Positions 6,689 through 11,404 of a DNA stretch of 11,404 bases are shown in pieces; positions within the stretch are counted from its first letter, which is position 1; the number at the start of each line of letters is the position of its first letter. Source of the stretch: Acidobacteriota bacterium (GTDB lineage: Bacteria; Acidobacteriota; Polarisedimenticolia; Gp22-AA2); NCBI GenBank assembly GCA_027297005.1, contig JAPUIN010000225.1, positions 1 to 11,404 on the forward strand, given 5' to 3'. The notes under the pieces are model-generated. The model saw nothing but the letters and a program-made list of their open reading frames with translations, did no database searches and was not told the origin of the DNA. The position numbers and the translations under genes were made by a program.

Positions 6689-7389
6689 CAGCCCGCCGGC
6701 GACGAACCCTCCCCGGACACCGTATCATCGGGCGGCTCCGCCACCGGTGGATCCGTGACCGCATCCTGCAAGGAGATCCCCTCGCGATCGTTCCGGGCGC
6801 GTTCGATCGCGCTCACCATGACATCCAGGCGGAGAAGCCCCCGTCCCCGGGACAGGAATGATTTCTTGGCCGACCGCAGTCCCAGACGGGTCAGATCCCC
6901 TTCCGCGAGCCCGATCAAAAGGTTCGTGTTGTCGACACCGTTCACCACCGATTTCACTCCTCCATCGGCGGAGCGGACTTCGAACGCGCCCTGGAGCGCT
7001 CCGACCGGCGATGTGAATCCGAGCGCGTTGTCGGGCATCAGGAAGACGAGGTACTCCCCCTCCAACTGATACTGAGGTATCCCCGGCACCCACTCCGTGG
7101 ATCCGTTAGACCCTATCCGGGGCGGCTGAATCTGCTTGACGCGGATCCGATCCCCGGGCGAGCCTTTCAACGCACGCGAGATCGTGAACGTCGTGAACGT
7201 CGCCGGCAGGCCGCGCTGGTCCCAGCCCATCCGGTGGTCGACGGCGATCCCGATGAAAATCCGGTCGGCTATGACCACCATCTCCTCGAGATTGAATGGT
7301 CGCGGCGCCGCCGCCCGCGCCTGGACCACCCACTGCCCCACGACAATGGTCAACCCCGGAACCATCGCACGACACAAGAATCGCTTCAT
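6688..7389 (-). CDS. exported protein of unknown function
   Basis: The protein has 233 residues. I do not recognise a named family, though the layout resembles unnamed exported proteins seen in acidobacterial and myxobacterial genomes. A signal peptide is likely (hydrophobic about 9-24, cleavage near VQARA/AAP). The mature part opens with LEEMVVIADRIFIGIAV, continues with TTFTISRALKGSPGD, then VPGIPQYQLEGEYLVFLMPD and FTSPVGALQGAFEV. This looks like a beta-rich domain of about 110 residues. The tail is Pro/acidic and probably disordered (DPPVAEPPDDTVSGEGS). Adjacent ATGs stand at 7392 and 7389. GGAGG is one base from the first and four from the second, so 7389 is preferred. A reading from 7545 would bury the signal peptide and start upstream of the nearer promoter, so I reject it. 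The gene is convergent with the aminotransferase, 20 bases apart. Confidence 0.82.
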   Translation of the reverse strand: MKRFLCRAMVPGLTIVVGQWVVQARAAAPRPFNLEEMVVIADRIFIGIAVDHRMGWDQRGLPATFTTFTISRALKGSPGDRIRVKQIQPPRIGSNGSTEWVPGIPQYQLEGEYLVFLMPDNALGFTSPVGALQGAFEVRSADGGVKSVVNGVDNTNLLIGLAEGDLTRLGLRSAKKSFLSRGRGLLRLDVMVSAIERARNDREGISLQDAVTDPPVAEPPDDTVSGEGSSPAG

Positions 7390-7480
7390 CATGCCTCCCC
7401 GTTTCCACAGACGGGTATGCCGGCGTTCACGATAAACGCGGATCCCATCACTGACGACGCGGCGACAAAAGCTAAGGAGA

Positions 7481-7510
7481 TGTATAACATTGATCGCCCT
7501 GGCGCGTGAA
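7481..7510 (-). promoter_or_regulatory. promoter candidate, unknown exported gene (proximal)
   Basis: On the minus strand TTCACG (7510-7505), an 18-base spacer and TATACA (7486-7481) form a sigma-70-like promoter. TG stands one base before the -10 (TGTTATACA), making it an extended -10. Initiation near 7474 gives a leader of about 85 bases before ATG 7389. Confidence 0.45.
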
Positions 7511-7589
7511 GAGCAGATCGCGCGCGCAGAGCTGGCCACCCTCATCCGCCCGTGGCCCCAGCTCGATTCGAGGCAAGAGCATTTACGTT

Positions 7590-7618
7590 CCTATACAGTG
7601 AGAATGGCCGGGTGTCAA
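7590..7618 (-). promoter_or_regulatory. promoter candidate, unknown exported gene (distal)
   Basis: On the minus strand a perfect TTGACA (7618-7613) is followed by exactly 17 bases and TATAGG (7595-7590). It has the best -35 in the window at optimal spacing. Initiation near 7583 would give a leader of about 190 bases to ATG 7389, passing through the proximal promoter. It could be a second promoter of the same gene. Confidence 0.45.
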
Positions 7619-7648
7619 CCAGACCCGCGTGCCGAGTGATCGGGGACG

Positions 7649-7670
7649 GACAGGCTCCCAGGAGCCTGTC
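7649..7670. repeat. 22-bp inverted repeat
   Basis: GACAGGCTCC (7649-7658) and GGAGCCTGTC (7661-7670) are exact complements separated by CA. The right arm starts the 23-base repeat copy B (7660-7682). The left arm read on the minus strand gives GGAGCCTGTCCG, identical over 12 bases to copy A at 6667-6678. In RNA it would form a stem of about nine pairs. No T-tract follows on either strand, so a terminator is not supported. A REP-like or mobile repeat is a better guess. Confidence 0.6.
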
Positions 7671-7682
7671 GGGGTATCGCGT
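7660..7682 (+). repeat. copy B of the short dispersed repeat
   Basis: It matches copy A (6666-6688) at 20 of 23 positions in direct orientation, with differences at 7671, 7676 and 7678. The two copies flank the unknown exported gene and its promoters. Whether further copies exist in the genome cannot be seen here. Confidence 0.5.
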
Positions 7683-7841
7683 GGAGCCGCGTTCGGGACG
7701 CCACCCCTTTCCGGTACCGCAGTGGGTCGAAGTCGGGTTAGACTTCCTGCACCTCCCCATGACCGCCCTTCGCCGGGAAGCGCGGCGCGACAGCCATTCG
7801 ATCTTGGAACACGGCGCCAAGGGGAATCTCACCACTTCGGC

Positions 7842-7859
7842 CCCCGATTCGAATCGGGG
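7842..7859. promoter_or_regulatory. 18-bp perfect palindrome next to the asparaginase ribosome-binding site
   Basis: CCCCGATTCGAATCGGGG is its own reverse complement. With flanking GG/CC and one bulged C the pairing extends to 7839-7861 and ends one base before the AAGGAGG at 7862-7868. As DNA it could be an operator for a dimeric regulator. As RNA it would form a hairpin next to the ribosome-binding site. No T-tract follows, so it is not an intrinsic terminator. A tRNA T-arm was considered and rejected. Confidence 0.45.
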
Positions 7860-7873
7860 CCAAGGAGGAAGCG

Positions 7874-8890
7874 ATGAAACGCGCGCCGCTCCTGATTGTC
7901 GTTCTGATCGCCCTCATCGGCTGCGCTGCCGATTCTGCCGACGTGCCCGGGGACCTCGAATGGGCGATCGCCATCCATGGCGGGGCCGGGACAATCCCGA
8001 AGTCGGGCCCGGAGGAGATCAGCCGCGGCTACCAGGAGAGCCTGCGGCAGGCGCTCGAGATCGGCCGGTCGGTCCTGCGGGAGGGGGGGACGGCGCTCGA
8101 CGCCGTCGAGAAGGTCGTGATTTTCATGGAGGACGATCCGCATTTCAACGCCGGGAAGGGGGCCGTCTACAACCGCGACGGTGGCCACGAGCTGGACGCC
8201 TCAATCATGGACGGCCGGACCCTCGCCTGCGGCGCAGTCGCCGGAGTGACGACCGTGAAGAATCCGATCATCCTGGCGCGCCGGGTGATGAACGAAACTC
8301 GTCACGTACTGTTGATGGGAGAGGGAGCGGAGCGGTTCGCCGGCCTCATGGGTGTTGCGCGCGTCGAGCCGAAGTACTTCGACACCGAGCGACGGCGTGA
8401 GCAGTGGCGCCGGCACCTCGAGGAGAGCGCCGGCGGAGATCGGGCCGCGCTCGTCCAAGCCGATGACGCCACTCTCCCACGTGATCGCGGCACGGTCGGT
8501 GCCGTCGCCGTCGATCGCCACGGCAACCTCGCGGCCGCAACATCGACCGGCGGTCTCACCGGCAAGATGTTCGGCCGGATCGGCGACACCCCGATCATCG
8601 GGGCCGGCAACTACGCCAGCAACTCCGGCTCCGCCGTCTCCGGCACCGGCACCGGCGAGGAGTTCATCCGCCACAACGTGGCGTATCGCGTATCGGCCCT
8701 CATGGAATACCGGGGGCTGTCCCTTCAGGAAGCCGCCGAGGAAGTGGTACACCGCGTCCTGAAGCCGGACGACGGGGGGATCATCGCGGCCGATCGCCGG
8801 GGGAATCTTGCGCTGGTCTTCAATTCGAACGGGATGTACCGCGGGGCGGCCGACTCGAGCGGCCGGTTCGAGGTGGCGATCTGGGAGTAG
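7874..8890 (+). CDS. isoaspartyl peptidase/L-asparaginase (Ntn hydrolase), lipoprotein
   Basis: This 338-residue member of the plant-type asparaginase (Asparaginase_2, IaaA) family is an N-terminal-nucleophile hydrolase that cleaves itself and then hydrolyses isoaspartyl dipeptides and/or L-asparagine. Visible family segments are IAIHGGAGTIP at about 33-43, ALDAVEKVVIFMEDDPHFNAGKGAVYN at 74-100, DASIMDG, and GTVGAVAVDRHGN, whose Thr207 is the expected nucleophile and self-cleavage point. The substrate-binding region STGGLTGKMFGRIGDTPIIGAGNYA follows. The N-terminus is a lipoprotein signal with hydrophobic residues 5-15 and lipobox LIGC (Cys17), so the enzyme should be anchored outside the cytoplasm. 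Many family members are cytoplasmic. AAGGAGG at 7862-7868, five bases upstream, fixes the start. The gene is convergent with the PDZ gene, 21 bases apart. No terminator is seen between them. Confidence 0.93.
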   Translation: MKRAPLLIVVLIALIGCAADSADVPGDLEWAIAIHGGAGTIPKSGPEEISRGYQESLRQALEIGRSVLREGGTALDAVEKVVIFMEDDPHFNAGKGAVYNRDGGHELDASIMDGRTLACGAVAGVTTVKNPIILARRVMNETRHVLLMGEGAERFAGLMGVARVEPKYFDTERRREQWRRHLEESAGGDRAALVQADDATLPRDRGTVGAVAVDRHGNLAAATSTGGLTGKMFGRIGDTPIIGAGNYASNSGSAVSGTGTGEEFIRHNVAYRVSALMEYRGLSLQEAAEEVVHRVLKPDDGGIIAADRRGNLALVFNSNGMYRGAADSSGRFEVAIWE

Positions 8891-8911
8891 CGTTGCGGGC
8901 CCGGGTGGCGC

Positions 8912-9430
8912 TTACTTCTCGGGGGCAGCCATTTCATCGGCGTGCTCGAGCATATGCATGCCGATCCACCGGGCCATGATGTCGGCCGGCATCGGCGCCA
9001 GCTTGAGCGTGATCTCCCGATCCTGGCCGTCACGGCGGATCGTGTAGGTGATCGACTGGCCCGGGATCCAGCTCTTGTGCTTCTTCTTCAGCGCTTCCTG
9101 ATTTTCCTTGATAATCCGCACACCGTTCAGCGCGTACAGCACGTCACCCGGCTGGATACCCGCCTCTTCCGCCGGGCTCCCGGCGATGATCCCCTGGACG
9201 GTGTAGGTTCCGGTCTTCTCGTCGACGTCCAGCTCGACACCGATGAATCCGGAGGTCCGCATCTTCTTGGCCATGTAGGCCAGGCATTCCTCGACCGGAT
9301 ACGTGCACTTCTGCTTTCCGGATTCGGACTCCCCGCCCCCAGCTGGGAATGATGCGAAGGCGATCAGGAAGACGGCGGCCACCAGAATGGCACCCGTTCT
9401 CCCGACCCCCGACCTGCGGCTCCCTTTCAT
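8912..9430 (-). CDS. small exported single-PDZ protein
   Basis: The protein has 172 residues. The N-terminus is a signal peptide (basic start, hydrophobic at about 13-30). Residues 62-146 form one PDZ domain: GFIGVELDVDEKTGTY, then VQGIIAGSPAEEAGIQPGDVLYALNGVRI, a Lys-rich stretch, and the closing TYTIRRDGQDREITLKL. There is no protease domain, unlike DegP/HtrA or C-terminal processing peptidases, so it is probably a peptide-binding adaptor outside the cytoplasm. Two cysteines (42 and 49) precede the domain and could form a disulfide. The C-terminal IMARWIGMHMLEHADEMA is helical and unassigned. A GGGAG motif five bases before ATG 9430 supports the start. The DUF3857/transglutaminase gene lies 150 bases upstream in the same direction. 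Hairpins and a weak promoter between them suggest separate transcription. Confidence 0.9.
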   Translation of the reverse strand: MKGSRRSGVGRTGAILVAAVFLIAFASFPAGGGESESGKQKCTYPVEECLAYMAKKMRTSGFIGVELDVDEKTGTYTVQGIIAGSPAEEAGIQPGDVLYALNGVRIIKENQEALKKKHKSWIPGQSITYTIRRDGQDREITLKLAPMPADIMARWIGMHMLEHADEMAAPEK

Positions 9431-9467
9431 CCTGACTCCCTTCGAACAGCCCCATTGATCGGACGGG

Positions 9468-9496
9468 AATGTACACCCAACCCCTGTAAATGTCCC
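9468..9496 (-). promoter_or_regulatory. weak promoter candidate for the PDZ gene
   Basis: On the minus strand GGGACA (9496-9491) and TACATT (9473-9468) are 17 bases apart, each matching four of six consensus positions. Initiation near 9461 gives a leader of about 30 bases before ATG 9430. Confidence 0.3.
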
Positions 9497-9508
9497 GTTT
9501 TGAATCGT

Positions 9509-9525
9509 AAAAACCTGTCCAGGTT
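9509..9525 (-). terminator. possible weak intrinsic terminator after the DUF3857 gene
   Basis: On the minus strand AACCT and AGGTT form a five-pair stem with loop GGAC, and the stem runs directly into a run of five T (9513-9509). The stem is short, so termination would be weak. It lies about 56 bases after the stop at 9581, behind a stronger hairpin. Confidence 0.35.
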
Positions 9526-9544
9526 GTAAAGGCCGGGGTGGGGA

Positions 9545-9571
9545 CGGCCCAGGCCCCGCCGGGCCGGGCCG
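9545..9571 (-). terminator. strong GC hairpin just after the DUF3857 stop codon
   Basis: On the minus strand CGGCCCGGCCC (9571-9561), loop GGCG and the returning arm (9556-9545) pair over 11 positions with one bulged T (9551). It begins ten bases after the stop codon. There is no T-tract behind it, so it may stabilise the mRNA end or act together with the T-tailed hairpin at 9509-9525. Confidence 0.4.
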
Positions 9572-9580
9572 AATAACGGC

Positions 9581-11404
9581 TCAGCGGGTCTGGAATACCA
9601 CCCGTGTCTGGTCGGCCTCGACGATCTTGTCGAACATCTCGCGAACCCTGACCAGCTGCGAGACCGGCCAGCGGTTTCGCCGCGCGATGAACTGCCGCGT
9701 GCACCGCATGCCGCTCTCGCCCTGCTGCGTGCAGCGGAGGTTCATCAGGGCGACCGCCGTCCGGGCCACGACCGGCGCGGGAGCCGGAGCCGGCACCATC
9801 CCCTCTGGCGACTCGATGATGACCGTCTCCTCCTCGTTCCAGCCGCGGTCGACGTACAGCGGGTAGGAACGCTCACCCTTCGAGATCGGATTCGAGTCGT
9901 AGCAGGAGAGGACGCACGCACGCACGGCCATCACTCCGTCCGCGAGTGTGACGAGTCCGGGCGCCTCGGCTTTCATCTTAATCAGGAGCGGCTTGTCGAA
10001 ATTCTCGAGCTGCTCGATCGTGTATTCACTCAGCACCGCGCCGTCGCGCATGTCATCGAGCCAGGCCTGCAGATATTTTTTGCGCTCATTATCTCCGACG
10101 GGAAGGATCCGATCACGCATATCGATGGCGTCTTCGCCACGGAACTCCGCTTCGATCTCGAGCGCCGCACGTCCGGTCGGATTCGGGGTCACGGTTACTC
10201 TGTAGCGCGTCGTGTTAAGGCTGTTTTTGATCGGAATGTCGATCAGCTCGCCTCCCGTCTTCTTGAGAAGGAGTGCCTGCGCGCCTGAATCTTCCCAAGG
10301 CACAAAATCGAACGGCGCATAGGTCACCGTGGGATCGAGCCAAAGATAGCCTCCCCCCGATTTCGGAATGGCGACCACCGCATGGGAGAACTGGGACAAG
10401 CTCGTGAAGTTCGGATTGAGCGACCCGACGTCCTTCCCAACCACCAGCGCGATGTAAGACTCTACGTCGTTCTTCTTGAGCGCGGCGTTCAGCAAGACGG
10501 CCTTCTCCTCGTTGTCGGCGCTCTTCTCCTTCAGGATCTTTTCGAGCTTTCTCGACCAGCCGCTCACGTACTGATAGTGAATGTAGCGAAAATCCTCCCG
10601 GACGTGGCCCACGATCGTCCGAATCCGCCCGGTCGGATCCTCGATCCCCTGGACCCAGCCCTCGACCAGCGACTCAAACTTCGAGCCCCCATCCTTGACC
10701 GCCTCGTCGTAATAGGCGCGCGCGTAGTGGGCGACCGACTCCCAGTCGACGAAGAAACGGTCCTGCCGGCCCAGCGCCCATGACCTCCTGCCCTTCCATG
10801 TATGCAGGACCATCTCCATCCTGGGAGAAACTTCCCGCACGGGCGGCATCAGAATTTCACTGCGGTAGCCGGGGATGTTCGTCAGCTCCATCGAGTAGCG
10901 CTGGCCCTTCGCCTTCCCCTCACGCCACTTGGTCACGGTCGGCTGCAGCCCCGGCGGACACAGATCGCAGAGAATTGAATACCCAGCTTTATCTGGAATG
11001 ACCTGCGAGACAGACGATCGCAGCGTGAAGCCGGGGCCGGCGAAGTACCACGGAGTGATGTAGTTGAGATAGTTGCTGTAGCGCTTGTAACGAAATTCCA
11101 GAATGGCGCCGGGTTCGACGGAAGGGAAATTGAACACCCACTCTTTGCGCTTGTACCCCACGGTCTTGACGGCCAGCGTCTCGAAGATCTGATCCTCGAG
11201 GACGTTCACCACGGTTCCGTCCGGCTTGATGGTCCTGGCCTGGATGTCGCTGACCCGTGAAAACTTGCTGGACCCGATGCGTATTTCACCGAACCACTCT
11301 CCCGATTTCTTCAGGATCTTGTAGCGCTTGTGGGTCGTGAACACGTTCACCCACTCATCCGCTTCGCGAACGATCTTTCCATGCCGCTCCTGGCTCAGGA
11401 CGAC
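9581..11404 (-). CDS. DUF3857/transglutaminase-fold protein, 5' end outside window, catalytic Cys replaced
   Basis: The frame stays open to the right edge, giving 607 visible residues. The true start lies outside. GTG at 11350 is inside the DUF3857 fold and is not the start. Residues about 1-200 are DUF3857: SQERHGKIVREADEWV, HKRYKILKKSGEWFGE, ARTIKPDGTVV, and VFNFPSVEPGAILEFRYK. A transglutaminase-like core follows (about 235-375). It keeps the expected His341 (QFSHAVVAI) and Asp357 (LWLDPT), but the motif usually read as GDCKDKA is ADNEEKA, so the cysteine position is Asn298 (codon 10511-10513). The domain is therefore probably not catalytic. A beta-rich domain follows (about 380-530), then a PAPAPAP linker and a C-terminal region with paired cysteines (LRC-TQQGESGMRC). 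Proteins of this family are usually exported, but the signal peptide is not visible here. The role is unknown. Confidence 0.9.
   Translation of the reverse strand, partial: VVLSQERHGKIVREADEWVNVFTTHKRYKILKKSGEWFGEIRIGSSKFSRVSDIQARTIKPDGTVVNVLEDQIFETLAVKTVGYKRKEWVFNFPSVEPGAILEFRYKRYSNYLNYITPWYFAGPGFTLRSSVSQVIPDKAGYSILCDLCPPGLQPTVTKWREGKAKGQRYSMELTNIPGYRSEILMPPVREVSPRMEMVLHTWKGRRSWALGRQDRFFVDWESVAHYARAYYDEAVKDGGSKFESLVEGWVQGIEDPTGRIRTIVGHVREDFRYIHYQYVSGWSRKLEKILKEKSADNEEKAVLLNAALKKNDVESYIALVVGKDVGSLNPNFTSLSQFSHAVVAIPKSGGGYLWLDPTVTYAPFDFVPWEDSGAQALLLKKTGGELIDIPIKNSLNTTRYRVTVTPNPTGRAALEIEAEFRGEDAIDMRDRILPVGDNERKKYLQAWLDDMRDGAVLSEYTIEQLENFDKPLLIKMKAEAPGLVTLADGVMAVRACVLSCYDSNPISKGERSYPLYVDRGWNEEETVIIESPEGMVPAPAPAPVVARTAVALMNLRCTQQGESGMRCTRQFIARRNRWPVSQLVRVREMFDKIVEADQTRVVFQTR

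Larger units (their letters stand above)
7390..7873. other. 484-bp intergenic region between divergent genes
   Basis: This stretch separates the start of the unknown exported gene (minus) from the lipoprotein asparaginase gene (plus). I see no convincing gene in it. It holds two minus-strand promoter candidates (7481-7510 and 7590-7618), a 22-bp inverted repeat with an adjoining repeat copy (7647-7682), and an 18-bp palindrome touching the asparaginase ribosome-binding site (7842-7859). Local base composition is less GC-rich between 7430 and 7620. No clear plus-strand promoter was found for the asparaginase gene. Confidence 0.7.

Noticed and set aside
6673..6719. TGTCCGGG/CCCGGACA pair as a bidirectional terminator
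   Set aside because: The loop is over 30 bases, the stem only eight pairs, and there is no T-tract on either strand.
5437..6861. 474-codon plus-strand ORF in another frame of the aminotransferase
   Set aside because: The product is extremely Arg-rich, and the overlapping frame carries all aminotransferase motifs.
7393..7545. Upstream in-frame extension of the unknown exported protein
   Set aside because: It lacks a Shine-Dalgarno, buries the signal peptide, and starts upstream of the proximal promoter candidate.
7490..7639. A 49-codon plus-strand ORF from TTG 7490 with AAGGAG ten bases upstream
   Set aside because: The protein has no recognisable motif, the start is non-ATG, and it overlaps both minus-strand promoter candidates. 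It could be checked by conservation, but support is too thin to list as a gene.
7725..7865. Possible tRNA, because CGATTCGAATCGG looks like a T-arm
   Set aside because: The T-stem does not pair with the needed G53-C61 and seven-base loop, and no anticodon or D arm is seen upstream on either strand.
7552..8400. Long plus-strand ORF overlapping the asparaginase start in another frame
   Set aside because: It is a GC-rich shadow frame of the asparaginase gene with an Arg/Gly-rich product and no family features.
9485..9530. Two TTTACA/GGACA segments as possible transposon ends
   Set aside because: The similarity is short and imperfect, no transposase is nearby, and promoter and terminator parts explain the AT-richer sequence.

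Overview
The window is GC-rich DNA with strongly G/C-ending codons. It starts inside a gene for a bacterial Ser/Thr kinase whose N-terminus is of a style very common in Acidobacteriota and related soil or sediment bacteria. Kinases of this type, many predicted exported proteins and a DUF3857/transglutaminase-fold protein together suggest an acidobacterial or similar uncultured lineage. This is an inference from protein style, not a proven assignment. No rRNA, tRNA, CRISPR array, transposase, integrase or phage gene was found.

Layout from left to right: (1) 1-285, minus: 5' end of the Ser/Thr kinase gene. (2) 325-1044, minus: an SDR oxidoreductase with a divergent promoter region at 1045-1164. 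(3) 1165-2244, plus: an exported DUF1028 (Ntn-hydrolase-like) protein with a TPR-like tail. (4) 2276-3109, plus: a solitary Dam-type adenine methyltransferase. (5) 3277-6667, plus: a tight three-gene operon with both subunits of a class I CoA-transferase (GctAB/CatIJ type) and a class III PLP aminotransferase with a long disordered N-terminal extension. (6) 6688-7389, minus: an exported protein of unknown function, convergent with the aminotransferase. (7) 7390-7873: a 484-bp intergenic region with two minus-strand promoter candidates, a 22-bp inverted repeat and an 18-bp perfect palindrome. (8) 7874-8890, plus: an isoaspartyl peptidase/L-asparaginase made as a lipoprotein. (9) 8912-9430, minus: a small exported single-PDZ protein. 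(10) 9581-11404, minus, running off the window: a DUF3857/transglutaminase-fold protein whose catalytic cysteine position is Asn.

The clearest functional unit is the CoA-transferase/aminotransferase operon. It suggests removal of an amino group from an amino acid or omega-amino acid and activation of the resulting acid as a CoA thioester. The substrate cannot be read from the window. Much of the rest is cell-envelope or secreted: two Ntn-hydrolase-fold proteins, a PDZ protein, the unknown exported protein and probably the DUF3857 protein. I see no defence or mobile system that I would call new. The points most worth checking are the aminotransferase extension, the probably inactive transglutaminase domain, and a short repeat that recurs on both sides of the unknown exported gene.
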